NCBI GenBank assembly: GCA_024529925.1
Contig: JAFEUB010001564.1
Coordinates: 118,582 to 182,581 of the forward strand
Direction: 5' to 3'
Source: Ophthalmolycus amberensis
Taxonomy: Eukaryota > Chordata > Actinopteri > Perciformes > Zoarcidae
Length of the DNA: 64,000 nucleotides
In this document: positions 1 to 26,846 of the stretch, piece by piece
How positions within the stretch are numbered: position 1 is the first letter of the stretch
Layout: each line of letters opens with the position of its first letter
Position numbers and translations under genes: made by a program
The notes under the pieces: model-generated
Seen by the model: the letters and a program-made list of their open reading frames with translations, nothing else
What the model was told of the DNA's origin: nothing
Database searches by the model: none

Positions 1-2270
1 CAACTATTTCCTCAACATATGATGATATTCCTGTTTTATGTAGAAAAACTACTACTTTTCACCTTTTTCTCAGAATATTACAACCCTACAATGTTCGTTT
101 CCCCCATAAATTAGAACTTTATTTTCATAACTTTACAGCACTTTTCTCAAAATAAATTATCTTAATCTCTGAAGAAGAAAACGAAGCGGCTCCTTCAGTC
201 TCAGACTCTGTGGAGTGTAACAGAGTGGAGGAAACACGAGTCATTTCAGTGTTGACCAGCCCTCCACTGCTGGCAGCTGGGAGAAGCTCTACTGGAGCAA
301 TGAATGACTTTGAACTTCCCCTTAAATCCCTTTATAACCTAAATCCTCGTTACCATGGACAACCACTCACCGAGTGTGTTGCCTCCACTTGTGGTAGCTG
401 CAGTTGTCTCTTTGTCACTCACTCCCGGTTGTTAGCCATGCTAGCGATGTTGGTCAATCATTCCACCACTTGGGTCCAAAGTGAAATGTCTCCACCAATG
501 CTGGGTGGGTGGAGTTTGGTTCCAGATGTTGGTGGTGCCCAGAGGACGAGGTCACCTGACACAGCTGATCCTCTGACTTGTCCTCTAGCGGCACCGTGAG
601 CTCACAGCTTTCTGATTATCCAATGAAGTATTTCAACATCTAATCTGGCCATGCTTTATGAATATACGAAGATGGTGAACATGCTGAACAATGTAGCTAA
701 CTAATGATCAGCACGTTGTCATTGCAAGCATATTAGCCATCTGACATTAGCATTTAGCTCACAGCCCTGTTCCCCAGAATAAAGCTTCATACAGCCTCAC
801 AGCGCCCGCTAGCATGGCTGAAGACGCTTAATCTTGTTATTTATTCATTATTATTTATCTATATTGAAGAGTGACTGAAGAGTCCACAGTTGCCATCACC
901 TAAGTCAGTGCAACGGGTGGTTCCTTGCTCTGTAGACATGACGTAGGACAGCTGTACTCTGAAGGAAGACATGGTTGAAAGACAGCCTTGTTTTTTAAGC
1001 TAACGAACATTTAGAAGGATATTTAAAAAGGGTTTGTCAGCAGTTTTATCGCCACAGATGTTGTAGCCTAGACGAAAGCTGAGTGAAGGTATGAGACTCA
1101 TCCTATGCTGTGGCTGCCTGTTGTGGGGACGATGCAGTGTTGCTTTGGTTGAACCAGACATGAAGACGTGAAGTGTTCTATACACCTGTATGTGCCAACC
1201 TTCCTCTGCATTCCTGTTTCCTTCTCTGTGACTTTCATTCCTCGGACGGTTTAACATACAGATTCTTTGCCGTTTCGTCCAAGTTTGTGAAATTGACTCA
1301 ACATAACATAAGCAAAGGATTTATTAAGATGCAGAAGATGCCAGCTTTTGTTTTTATGTATATGCAGTTTTTGATAATTAAGTATATTGCTGACAATTGA
1401 AAGTTGGTTCGCCTCAGTGCCCTGCAGGAACAACCCGATTGTCTTATTGTGCTATGTGTGCCATTGTAGTTTTCATATTTGTCCTGTACAGTTATGTTTT
1501 GGACATTCAGCTGACGGACTCGTCCAGAGGGAACATGGCTGTTCTGGGGCTTGAACACGTGACCCCACTGTTGATTGGCTCTCTAGCCGCTATCTGCAGT
1601 TTGTCTTGGCACAGCATCACCAACGATTCAGGAAACACACCTGAATCTGAGCAGAAGGAATTGCTGTTTGGTCTCCTCTGTAACTCCGAAGGATTCGCTG
1701 CTTTACTACAACGTACGTAAGGGAACGGTTCTGTGTACCTTTAACTCGCTTTACAGCTGATGATTCTCAATGTTCTGTGTTTCCTTCCATTCAGCTAAAT
1801 GTTTGCATTTTGAATCTACAACTCCATGTATTTGACTGTTTTGCCAAAAGCTGGTAATGACATGTATTTAAAACGTCTTTTTCTAAATAAAACAAGAATG
1901 CTGTACAGCAGTGGAATATCTATCTATGTCGCAGCTTGTTTGTTTGCATGAAATGTACAATACAGTTACTATTATAACGATTATTGTTATTAATAATAAA
2001 CACACCGTCCAAACACTAAATAGTATGATTATTATCACCCTGTATCATTAGTATCATCCTCATTATTATATTATATATTATCATTTGCTCTTAGGTACTT
2101 TCACTTGAATATGACTGAAAGCATAACTCTGCTGTGATGGAGTGAGGCTGCACTTTGAGTAAGTAGGTCTGAATAGCTCTTAAAAATAGATCACTAATAT
2201 TTCTTATTCAAACACTCATGCAGACTCCTCCTAACACGCACAAACGCACGCACGCGCTCAGTTTTCTTTT
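1..2270. other. Intergenic sequence upstream of nfe2l1, no gene seen
   Basis: AT-rich sequence without an exon I can recognise. The open frames here are short and match no family I know. AATAAA-type signals occur near 150 and 1885, so the 3' end of an unseen upstream gene cannot be excluded. In other vertebrates copz2 lies upstream of nfe2l1, but I found no copz2-like coding sequence on either strand. Confidence 0.5.
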
Positions 2271-2286
2271 CCAGGGAGGCGTGCCC

Positions 2287-2340
2287 TTACGTCATCACTG
2301 GGTGTCGCTTTAAATAGTCCCACCCTCCCGGTGTGACCGG
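2287..2340 (+). promoter_or_regulatory. Core promoter of nfe2l1 (CRE plus TATA-like box)
   Basis: A CRE-like TTACGTCATC lies at 2287-2296 and a TATA-like TTTAAATA at about 2309-2316. About 30 bases downstream the sequence becomes GC-richer and leads into a consensus splice donor at 2395. Spacing and order fit a TATA-type promoter with a CREB/ATF site. The transcription start near 2340 is inferred. Confidence 0.6.
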
Positions 2341-2394
2341 AGAACAGACTGAGACCGGGACAGAGTAACACGCGCTGCCGAACACTCTGAACTG
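2341..2394 (+). other. nfe2l1: Noncoding exon 1 of nfe2l1 (predicted)
   Basis: Sequence between the inferred start site and a consensus donor (ACTG followed by GTAAGA at 2395). It has no ATG, which fits nfe2l1 genes having a noncoding first exon. The 5' end is estimated from the TATA-like box. Confidence 0.55.
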
Positions 2395-3406
2395 GTAAGA
2401 CTCATTCATATAATATTCATATCATATTATGAACAACTGTACGCTGATCCATGAACACGTCACTCCACAAAGTGCTGTTTAGTTCTGTGGCAGTAGCTCA
2501 AAGGTGGTCTGTTGATATGTCATCGCGAGTGGAATGACTGTATTATCCCGCTAATGCGCCTATAACAGCTGTGTATGTGGATGTTGACTCTCAGCAGTCC
2601 AAACGTTGCGGATATTTCCGAGTCTTCCTCGTTATCAATAGGTGATCATCAGGGATGAAAAACATTGTGTAACCTGTTGCTCCGGCTCAGCTACAGCGTG
2701 ATCTCCTTCATATTCTCACGCGGGGACCATCAGGGAACACGATAATGATAATGATGATAATAATAATGCATTCAGCTGAATTACAGAATGTTGTATTTAC
2801 ATTACAGCCGTGGTCCTTTACTCCGCTCCACTTATCTGAGAGTTTATTGATTAGTCTAGTCGCAGTGAATACAAACAATTGAATTGACTAAACCTCCTCC
2901 AACTACAACAATAACATGCTACTGACACATTAATGCACCTTCAATTATAATAATAATCTGCCATACTACAGCACACACAGGGGCTACTTTTGTTTATCAC
3001 GAGTACTTTTACTTGGATACTTGAAGTACAAGTTGCTACTACACTGAAGTTCTTTCAATAACATGAATACTTCCACACCCAACACTGTTACACCACATGC
3101 AATAAGAGTTTTACATTAATAGAAAATAGAATATTATAAAACTTGATTGTTTACCGTTAGTTCACGAAAACACACTGACAAGAATAAAACACAAAGCACT
3201 GAATGTAAGCCGACAACACACACTACTAGATTATATGTATGAAATATGAGTATTAAGTTGGTGTTGAATAGTTCCAGTCAGCTGTTCCACTGCAGCCTCT
3301 GTCAACAGGTTACCATAGCACGAAGGGAGGGAGGAGACAGGGAGACGGGGTTTTCCAGGCAAACACTGGCAGTTACATCATGCGGGAGCAGTGAGTAGGT
3401 CGAAGT

Positions 3407-3662
<256 letters not shown>

Positions 3663-4439
3663 TATCTCCTCACACACTGTCAGACTCTTCCCAGCTGCCT
3701 CTCTGCAGGCTACACTGCAGTGGAGGATTAGCTGATAGCTGTAGTGTCGTTATTGTTATCACTGATACAGCTGTGCCACTCTTATTGTGCTGTAGCAGTA
3801 GCGGTCATATTAGCAACTAGAAATGTGCGTGCAGTAGAGTGCAGCTCTCCGCCAGGTGTGTCTGCGACGACCACCGCTGTGTGACAGAATGAATACAACC
3901 CACAACTAGCTCACCCTCCCGACAACACACCAATGGGTTGAACTCAGAAACAAGCGGCGATGTGTGCAGGCGACCGGCTCGAAGCTGTCATAGAAGACAA
4001 GTCCTGTTCAGTGAACTAAAGTTGTTATATTGCTCTCTTTAAAGCCACAAGAGTCCGAATCCATTGTCATTTACTCCACAGAACACAGGAGTATACATAC
4101 AACCCCATTTCAAAGACTTCTAACTAACCCTTTCAGTAATTTACAAACCTAGCCCGGCTAACGTTGACTCAGCCAGTGCTAGAGTTCACATGACCTTATT
4201 GATCCGCTTGCTTTGGTAATCTACGCCACTGCCTTCTTGCTAACTGCCCAGTGGGCGTTTCCATTTGGAAAAAAACAAAAGAACGCAAATGGATTCAACC
4301 TTTGATTGCAGACCTTTGTACTGAGTTCGGAACATTAAGTATATCAACATCACAAATGATATTTGCTTTGACGTGTGTAATATTTGTGCCGTGCCGTCAG
4401 TCCTCTGTTCTGAAGTAAGCTGCTCTCTTTCATTATCAG

Positions 4440-4549
4440 GAAGAAACGTTGTGTGAAGGTTTCCGTGAAGAGCAACAAGGATTTCTCGGAGGAACCGGAG
4501 TTTCACTGTCAATCTGTGTTTCTAAACATTTGGATCCCAATCAGTCCTG
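4440..4549 (+). other. nfe2l1: Candidate alternative 5' noncoding exon of nfe2l1
   Basis: A pyrimidine-rich tract ending in TTATCAG precedes 4440, and a donor-like CCTG/GTGAGAG follows 4549. The 110-base segment could be an extra 5' UTR exon. There is no protein similarity to test, so this rests on splice signals only. Confidence 0.3.
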
Positions 4550-4876
4550 GTGAGAGAAGAGTTCCTTCTTTTACACTGAGCAGTTGGTCCAAACTGTGTA
4601 TGTCTTGTTTAGAAGTACATTTTTAAGTCTTCCCTACCAGAGCAATTTAACATGATCATTTAAGAGAGGGGGAGTAAAGAATTTCCCAACCAGGTTATTT
4701 AGGGTACCAAGGACATTTTATTTAGACCTTGAGGTTCGGACTCGCTTCCTCAGGGAGGTCAGCAGTGGCTGACAGATCTTCTTGGGACTTACCACAAATA
4801 CAGCAGAGACACCTCTTGCGGTGGTGAGTGAGCTGAGCTCCGGACCCTTTACAAGTCCTCTGACGAGCCAAAGACG

Positions 4877-17804
<12,928 letters not shown>

Positions 17805-19653
17805 GGAGGTGGACAAACCAGTCAATACTGGCTTCAAAAGCTTTGGGCATTAACAGAAGTGTGATCCAACCACAAAAAAAGCAGGAAATACTGATGTGGT
17901 GGTAAATGAAGGAACACAGGAATTCTGGATCTGTTGTCAGTGGAAGGTGCTGAAAGGTACCATGAAATCTTCATACGCCCAAACAGATATGCCCGATAGT
18001 GATGGTTTTTAAAGATATGGTGGGTGGCTGAATGGACAGAGGCAATCAAGACTATTGTAAAGCTCAAACAACTCTGAGGTACATCTATGCTACTACATAT
18101 TGGGATAAAAACAACAGACTATAGATGGCCTGGGACCAGCACTTTAAAATGCTAGTTCAATGCCTTTGCACAATGCTGCTTGAACTACTGAGCTGAACAA
18201 TAGAGCAGACTGATGGCAGGCTGGATCCTGGCGGTCAGCTGGTATAGCCTCTGGGCCATTGATAAAGGGTTGGTGGAACACAGAAAGGGAAGTTGTGAAC
18301 ATGAGCTGGCAGGAGTCTCACTCAAAGACACTTCAGCAGGCTACTGACAGTGGGTCATGGGGATCAAACCCGTGTATGTAGAGTTTCCAGATGGTGCAGT
18401 AACGGCAGACCGCCCTGCTGCCAAAATGAAGCATCCTATTCGCCAAAACGTCTCCAACCATCTACAGCAGAAGCCTTTGAAATTATACTAAGAGAGGAAA
18501 TATGCCACCTTGGCCACTTTGCTGGAAGTCTTGGATTAGCACATGTAAATTAAGACGGGCTTCACGTCTGGCAGTTTTCATAGATGTTGACCCTTGTTTT
18601 TAAGAGTGCCACTACTGCTTGACTGACTTTGAAGGTATCAAAGACAATTCACAAACAGCAAAACGTTGTGTTGGTCTATATAAGCTATACTTTGGTGCAT
18701 AGGGCACTTGGAGCTCCACTCATTTTCACACCTGGCCTAAAAACTCACCAGAAGATCCTATACATCCGTCTGTTCTGAATATGATTAACCGAGGAGTAAG
18801 GGGGGCCTGCAGTGATATTGTTTTACGTTCCGAGAGCACGATAGCAATGGGGTTTACCTGTCCCTTTAGCATATATGTTTTTTTGTTTTTTTATGTACTT
18901 TCAACACACCTGTGAATCTGTACAAATCGTATTGTCTACTTCAATGAGATGGTGGGAATCTGTTTTCCAAATGTAGCTTGTGGATCGGCCCCCCACCAGA
19001 CAAATGCCAAACACAGGATTGGAAGCTGTTGTCAGATCTTAAATACAAGGGTACAACAATGCCAGCAGTCTCTTTTTTCCTGACTGGAAAATGTTATTTC
19101 CTTACTTTTGCACGAAGGAGAATTAGAGCTCGCAAACAATGCAGGACTGCAGCGCGAACCTCTTTTAGAGCCTCCTCACTAGGTCCTGACAGCACACACA
19201 TTCATTTATTTATTTATACATTTGAAGTTAGGCAAGCTTCTAAAACTTTGATTCTCTAAACAGAGAGATTGTGCAACAGAGCTCTGCTTAATTTTAATCT
19301 GGATTTACTCATTTCAAACCTAGTTTTGCGAAACTCTGATTAGAACTAATCTTAGATTAAATGAATCCTCTACACACAGGGGCAGCCGAACAGTTTAACA
19401 TCTTGAATTGAGTTTCCTTGCTGAACCGGTCTCTTGAGAGAAATTCAGCAGCGGCATCATAAAACTCAGTTGGTTGAGTTTGTCCCTTAACTTTCTCCGT
19501 GGAACTTGATTACTTTTGCTCAAGCCATTTTAGGAAGTTTTGGTGCAACGGAATTCAATTTAATCAAGGTTTAGAATAGAAAATAGGTTTGACTTTAATC
19601 TTTAAGCTAGTTTTAAACTTTTGGTGCAGCATGATTTGATCTGGTTAAAGAAT
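17805..19653 (+). other. nfe2l1 3' UTR and downstream spacer
   Basis: No coding sequence seen. No AATAAA was found close behind the stop; the nearest variant is an ATTAAA near 19356 and the first AATAAA is near 20626, so the 3' UTR end is not fixed. Confidence 0.45.
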
Positions 19654-20440
19654 GTGTGTATATATATATCTATATATATATATCTATATATATATATACA
19701 CATATACATATATATATACACATATACACATATATATACACATATACATATATATGTATATATATATACATATATATATATACACATATACATATATATG
19801 TATATATATATACACATATACATATATATGTATATATATATATACACATATACATATATATGTATATATATATACATATATACACATATACACATATATA
19901 TACACATATACACATATATATATATATACATGTACATGTGTATACACATGTACATGTACATATACATGTATATATACATGTATATATACATATACATGTA
20001 TATATACATATACATGTATATATACATATACATGTATATACATATATACATGTATATATACATATACACATGTATATACATATATACATGTATATATACA
20101 TATACATGTATATACATATATACATGTATATATACATATACATGTATATACATATATACATGTATATATACATATACATGTATATACATATATACATGTA
20201 TATATACATATACATGTATATACATGTATATACATATACATATACATGTATATACACATATACACGTATATATACATATACATGTATATACATGTATATA
20301 CATATACATATACATGTATATACACATATACACGTATATACACATATACACATATACATGTATATACACATATACACATATACATATGTATATACACATA
20401 TACACATATACATATGTATATATACATATATATGTATAAC
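19654..20440. repeat. TATA/CA alternating purine-pyrimidine tract
   Basis: About 790 bases made almost only of TATATA, CATATA and TACATG words, with a 12-14 base sub-period in the second half. All open frames across it are repeat artefacts. A shorter TA/GA tract lies at about 21209-21285. Confidence 0.95.
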
Positions 20441-20830
20441 AGAAAATCAATTAGTATTTACATTGGGTTGGTTTGCTTCACATGGGTTATGTAGGTGAAA
20501 AATAAGTTCTTGTTCAAACCACACCATACCTACAAATATTAAGACATTACTCATCAGTAGAGCAGAAAAGATGAAAACATGCAGTCTGATGCTCTGCAAG
20601 CAAAACCAGATTCTGGACCACTTCAAAATAAAAGTCTTCCTTTCAAATGTTTTACGAGAAGTAGGTCAAAATGCATGTCATCATATGACTGTACCTTCAG
20701 CTGATGCTGTAAAGAAGAAGACTTTGGCCGTTCAAGACAAGCAACTCTGCAACATTTCTCAGATCTCTGATTTGTGAATTGTATGGAGTAGTGACGTCAC
20801 CCTCTGGTGGTTGTGCACGTTGCTGAGTAA

Positions 20831-22650
20831 TGCTGCGTTCACACCGGTCGCGTTGATTTTTTGACGCACTGCAAAATCGCGTCCAACGCGCCGCCGGTCG
20901 TGTTCATGTAACAGTTAATGATTCCACTTGCCATCCTGGCCATTGGTTGCTAGTATTACTATATTATTTAAGTTATTGCTAATCCTTATCATTTTCATAT
21001 TATTTCCTTGTTTAAATATAATTTACAACGTATCATTAGTTCCCCATGGAGACAAGTGGGTTGTGTGTAACAGCGCCCTCTGCTGGCTGCTTGCAGACTC
21101 TAGTGGTGCGCCCAGCTTTCATGAACTAGTCTGAAGCAAGCTGTTTTCATGGTAGGTTGACCTGTGACAAGCTCCGTTGTGAAACATCTCATTCGATGTC
21201 TGATGTACATATATATATATATAGATATATATATATATAGAGATATATATATATATATATAGAGAGATATATATAGAGATATCTAGAAGTCCCTTTTTGT
21301 TCGTATAATTGTTTTAATTTATAATTTCTAGAGCAAATGGTTTTAACTGATTTAGCATTTAGCATGAGTAACATGCTAACAACAGTTAGCTTAAGTATTT
21401 GTCCCTTTTGATTTAACAGTGTTCCGGAGCTTGTGACCACAACGTTGTCTATTAGAGTCACTGAAGCTGTTCTGTCTTTTACCAGGTATATTGCACTGAA
21501 ATGTCATTTTATTTACATGTATAACGAGTCTGAAGCAAGCTGTTTTCATGTGTTCCGGAGCTTGTGACCACAACGTTGTCTATGAGAGTCACTGAAGCTG
21601 TTCTGTCTTTTACCAGTTATATTCTGTCCGATGAATAAACGTCTGGTTGGAGCCATCAAAAGATATCGTGTCCTGAATTAAACACAACGCAACGGAGAGT
21701 ACGCAACTGCTACATTCACACCAAACGCCGCAAAATCGCGTAGCGCCGGAGAGGGGGCGTGGTTTATCGACTGGAAGCCGTTCACCTGGCCGTCATTTCT
21801 TTCCGCTATCAACCGTGAAAGGAATAAGGACAATTGCTGCTTTGTACGTGTTGTGGAAGTCCCTCAAACGTCGGAATGCCAAACGCCGTCATGTCTGGTT
21901 CATAATATTGTTCAGAGGAGCTCCGTGGATTTCATCGAGCTGTATTCACTGTGTCTAGCAAGCCACCGGTCGCTGTTTACTACAGCTGTATGAACACAAC
22001 ATAAACTGATTTGGCTGTGATTCAACGGAAAATAAACCGACAAAAAGGGACTCCGAAATAACTACATAATGATGCCGATTTGTACTTGTCTTCTCCGACA
22101 AAAAGGGACTCCGAAATAACTACGTAATGATGCCGATTTGTAGGCTACTTGTCTTCTCAATGGAGCTCTGATGGATCGGTGCTAGGCTATGCTAACATCG
22201 TAGCAGCTCCACCAGCACTCAATAACGTCATGTAGACGTAAATACGGCAGCGTCTATTCATTGTTTGTACCGTATGGTTTTACACACACACATGTATACA
22301 CATAGTTTGGTCCGGTCTCTATTGATATGAGGTATCGTAGAGCTCTGGGTGAACACAGACGGCTACAGGATTTATTTCCTGATTCAACAACGGCAGGAAG
22401 TCAGTGATGACAGGGGGAGCAACTCAACGCTGATAGGCTATCGCGCCGCAGCGTCACGCGATTATTTCGCAGAAGTTGAAAAATTTCAACTCGCGCGTTG
22501 GCGATTTTGCGGCGTCCAACGCAAAAACGTGTCCAACGCGCCGCGCCATCGCAAAATCGCGGCGCGACAGTCTCATCGCGTCTGTGCATAGACTTTGTAT
22601 GTAATCTCGACGCGCGTCAAAAAATCAACGCGACCGGTGTAAACGCAGCA
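20831..22650. mobile_element. Inverted-repeat DNA transposon, mosaic, family unassigned
   Basis: The ends are inverted repeats of about 37 bases starting TGCTGCGTTCACACCGGTCG, with one mismatch. The interior has two direct duplications: about 70 bases at 21418-21483 versus 21549-21615, and about 60 bases at 22038-22092 versus 22098-22157. A second GCGCCGCAAAATCGCG-type block lies near 21725 and 22500, which suggests nesting. No transposase was seen. A PIF/Harbinger relation is possible, but no clear target duplication was found. Confidence 0.65.
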
Positions 22651-22912
22651 TCAGACAGAACTCCAGAGATTCTGATGAAACTGTAAGTACAGGGAATTAA
22701 ACATGGCAGCAGTGTGACCTCTTGATGCTAATAATGATATACAAACACATTCTATGTAAGTGATCGAGGTTGTAGTTGAGAAAGTCCCGTTAAAAATAAG
22801 TAGTTTAGATGAAAGTCATGCAACTAATAAATGATTGTGTTGTTGGTAAAACAAATTTAAAAAAAGTTTAGAATGAGCGCATCCAGAAGAAGGCATCGCT
22901 GTTACTGTCTAG

Positions 22913-24151
22913 TAGTGGTGTCACGGATCACGGATCGATCCGTGATCCGTTCGGATCAGCCCTCACGGTTCGGATCACTCGTGAACCGCGGATCAATCGA
23001 GTATTTTTATTTATTTTTTTTACAGTGTAATCATCATAGTGTGTAATAAAGTTCTATTGCTGCTGTTCCTTTTCAAGTAGCAAGTCCCCGAATATCAATG
23101 CAGAGTGTCAGTGAACAGATATAAAGCAGTAGTGTGTTCACGTGAACGGAGCAGCTTAGAAGCATTTAACGGTGAAGTCATGGCGAGCGGAGGAACGTCA
23201 GAAGCCGCGGCGTCGCAAGTTTGGGAACATTTTGTCTTCCCTGTAACGTATAATGACGGATGAGGGTGGTGGACAAAGCGTTACGGTATGTAGGCGTTAT
23301 TTAAAGAGAGACACACGACAACGGCAAAACATCGGGCATGTCAGCGACCGGGACACTCCGGTGTAGAAAACAAAGGATTTCTAAATCTGGTTAAAATGCT
23401 TGAGCCACGCTACGAAATCCACTCACGCACCCACTTCAGTGTGAAGCTGTTCCAGGACCTCTATGAGAAGGAAAAGACTGTAGAGACTGCTTTCACCAAG
23501 GCGGAGTGATTCTTAGTCCGGGGCTGTAGACACGCCCCCTCTGTGAGAGTCACACACACACACACACACCTGGGTCAGGTGCTGACAGAAGTATCAGAGT
23601 GAAGCTGGACAGGCCCAATAGTAATATCACCACAGAAAGGTCTACCCTCTCCCCAGACAATGGAGATATTCTCATCTTTTTGAAAATAATGTCACAGTAA
23701 TGTAACATTATTGTGTATTTCAATGGCATAACCTGACAGGAAGTAAACATAGACCCAAGTTGTTGCTGAGCAGTTCAGTTCAGTGTAAACAGTGGAAGCT
23801 AGCTCACTAGCTGTTTCTTTCTTTCAGTATTGATGAAAGGACGAGGATATCAACATCCTGATCCATATCATGTTGCACTTAAACTTAACAGAATTCTTGA
23901 ATGTATTATTTTTATTTATTTATTTCATTTTGTTTCAAATTGGACATCTTCAATATTTTTGTTTTCATGTGAGACTATAGCCCAAAGTTCTTTGCTTTAA
24001 GTGTTCTTGAAGTTCTTTAATTAATAAATGGAAAGCAAAGTTATGTTTGTCTCCTCCCCTTTTCTTTGTTGATCCGAAAAATGATCCGAACCGTGACTCC
24101 TGAACCGTGATCCGAACCGAACCGTGAGGTTTGTGATCCGTGACACCCCTA
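22913..24151 (+). mobile_element. Non-autonomous hAT element with 8-bp target duplication
   Basis: The terminal repeats are TAGTGGTGTCACGGATCAC and its near-complement, flanked on both sides by CTGTCTAG (22905-22912 and 24152-24159). The + strand keeps transposase remnants: a BED-finger start (SQVWEHF near 23209) and a ZBED1-type segment (MLEPRYE, then THFSV, near 23397-23450), interrupted by stops. It is an internally deleted copy. The hAT pieces in the 39-64 kb array belong to the same family in the opposite orientation. Confidence 0.9.
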
Positions 24152-24530
24152 CTGTCTAGTCAGACCTCTGACACACATTCAATTCGTAATGATTGGACTC
24201 TTCTCAGGCAAGAACTTACTTCGTCAGAATACGTGTTCAGTGTTTCACACAGTGGACGCCTCAATGGAATGAAACCAACAGAATCCTGTTCTTCACATTG
24301 AGAAGACCGATAATAACCTTCCTATCACTACCACTGATGGAACAAGCTTCTATTATTTGTTTTAAGTGTTTACATGTTGTGCTTGCTGGTGTTCAAGGAC
24401 CTGGGACCTTGTCTTCTGTAATATTAAAAAAGTCAAAAATAAATTGGATTTATGGGCGGAGTTTATGGGCGGAGTTGAGAAAACAAAACATCCATCTGGT
24501 GAGGTGGAGGATGAAGTGGGGCGGATAATT

Positions 24531-25380
24531 CCCTATAAACCTGAACCAGCCCTAAGTTTAAACCTGAACCAGTCCTAACTATAAACCTGAGCCAGCCCTA
24601 ACTATAAACCTGAGCCAGCCCTAACTATAAACCTCAACCAGCCCTAACTATAAACCTGAGCCAGCCCTAACTATAGACCTGAACCAGTCCTAACTATAGA
24701 CCTGAACCAGAGGTAACTATAAACCTGAGCCAGCCCTAACTATAAACCTCAACCAGCCCTAACTATAAACCTGAGCCAGCCCTAACTATAGACCTGAACC
24801 AGTCCTAACTATAAACCTGAGCCAGCCCTAACTATAGACCTGAACCAGTCCTAACTATAAACCTGAACCAGCCCTAGCTATAAACCTGAACCAGTCCTAA
24901 CTATAAACCTGAACCAGCCCTAACTATAGACCTGAACCAGTCCTAACTATAGACCTGAACCAGTGGTAACTATAGACCTGAACCAGCCCTAAATGTAAAC
25001 CTGAGCCAGCCCCAACTATAAACCTGAGCCAGCCCTAACTATAGACCTGAACCAGTCCTAACTATAGACCTGAACCAGCCCTAAATGTAAACCTGAGCCA
25101 GCCCCAACTATAAACCTGAGCCAGCCCTAACTATAGACCTGAACCAGTCCTAACTATAGACCTGAACCAGTCCTAACTATAGACCTGAACCAGTCCTAAC
25201 TATAGACCTGAACCAGCCCTAACTATAGACCTGAACCAGTCCTAACTATAGACCTGAACCAGTCCTAACTATAGACCTGAACCAGTCCTAACTATAGACC
25301 TGAACCAGCCCCAACTATAGACCTGAACCAGCCCCAACTATAGACCTGAACCAGCCCTAAATATAGACCTGAACCAGCCT
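24531..25380. repeat. 23-bp minisatellite, about 37 copies
   Basis: Units such as CTATAAACCTGAACCAGCC plus CTAA vary at a few positions (AAACC/GACC, GAACC/GAGCC, GCCC/GTCC). It ends about 200 bases beyond the predicted cbx1 cleavage site. It is not a CRISPR array because the copies are contiguous, with no spacers. Confidence 0.95.
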
Positions 25381-25589
25381 GCAGAACGGTTAATACGCAA
25401 GTAATATGTTCTCTTCGTTTTCGTCGTTAAACGTGCTCCAGCAGTCTGAATCAACTGGAGTCTTAATACTTATTAGAGCAGCCGAATGAGGAATTGCAAT
25501 AACCTAGCCTAGAATTAAGAAATGCATGAACTCGTTTCACAACAGGACGTCCTATAAAACAGGACAGAACCAATTGACACCGAAGAAAA

Positions 25590-26846
25590 AACTGTTACGA
25601 AAACCCTTTATTGTTCAAAACAGACAAGTAAAAGTAGATTGGCCATGACAGTGACATCGCGAAGGGAAACCGATAAACATGCAACAGGACGACACAAGCT
25701 CATCCGCTAGATACAGAGAAACATTTCAGGAACGATATAGAAAAGCTAACTAGCAGACCCGGGTGCAGCTGATTCGATCCCTTCCTGTCACTGGTGAAGT
25801 AGAACACAAGGCAGTCAGGGTGCAGGACGCTACGCTCGTAACACTGATGTACATGATGAAGAAAAGAAGATGCATCCCAAAGACCACAAGTCCTAGAAAA
25901 GGAGGTTTACTGGAAATATTTTTTCTCGTGAAAACAGAGTAGAAAGGGAAGACTGAGCCCCAGTCTACACTAACGTACAGTAGTCACAGCATAAGTACAG
26001 CTACTCACGCCTCATGTGCTGGAAGTTATTCACAGCTGAGCAAACTAAAACACATCACATCGTCTGGCCTTTGTTGTACGATGTAGTTGGTCGTTTTGAT
26101 ATGCTTACACAACCTCCTCGCCTGTTCAGAGGAACTGGACCCTTTGGGTTTCTACGTGTCTTCCGTCACGTGTCACTGATGGTTCGGGGCTCATTAAAAT
26201 GAGAAGAAAAGGAAAATTTGTTTAAAAACATCATCAAGATAAAATGAATGGATCCATTACAATATAATTTCTCTCTTCATGGTCGGTACCAGCAGCAAAA
26301 GGCCACCCAAAGCAAAAAGGGATCTGAACCAGCAACCTCTTGGTCTGGAAGCTACTATGCTAGTTTTAATACAGTATACACAACACATGAACATTAGGCA
26401 GCAGAGAGAGCACCCTCGCGTGGTAGAGTCAATCGTGCCGAGTTCAAAGTTCTATGCCGTTGTAATTATGCAAATATCAAAAGACGCGTGTTAAACATAG
26501 CGAGCCGGGCAAACTAAGGAATGCTCCGAGCGTGCCGAGAGTTCCGATTGGAGAATGTAGAAAATAAATGAGAAACCCGGGTGGCACAAAGAACAGATTT
26601 TTACATTTTCAGTCGAGATACAGGTGGGAGGAAAGCGCGGCCGTCTCCTCTCAGGGCAGGAAAACAAAGAGGTTTCCTCGGTCAGCTACCTTGGCAGCTC
26701 AACCCTAATCACGTGTGATTCTCTCTCCTCGCGCTGCCAAAGTGGCTGCTTCAATCAATTACCAGCAAAACAACGTTAACCAGCTAAATGTTTATTTCCC
26801 GCCCCTCAACACTTCCCGTCTTTGCACCTCCTCCACCTCCACTCAT
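25590..26846 (-). other. cbx1: cbx1 3' UTR (predicted)
   Basis: Sequence between the cbx1 stop and the distal poly(A) signal. No other gene or repeat family is recognisable in it. Confidence 0.5.
25607..25612 (-). terminator. cbx1: Poly(A) signal of cbx1
   Basis: AATAAA on the minus strand, about 1.24 kb beyond the stop codon. Cleavage is expected near 25590. A nearer AATAAA at about 26790 could give a short 3' UTR form. Confidence 0.6.

Noticed and set aside
1397..1720. 107-residue + strand open frame
   Set aside because: No domain, no splice or promoter context, and composition like the surrounding noncoding sequence.
19602..20494. Several long open frames on both strands
   Set aside because: They are products of the TA/CA repeat and encode only Tyr/Ile/Cys/His/Thr repeats.
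24531..25380. Regular repeat array that could suggest a CRISPR
   Set aside because: Units are contiguous without spacers, in a vertebrate genome.
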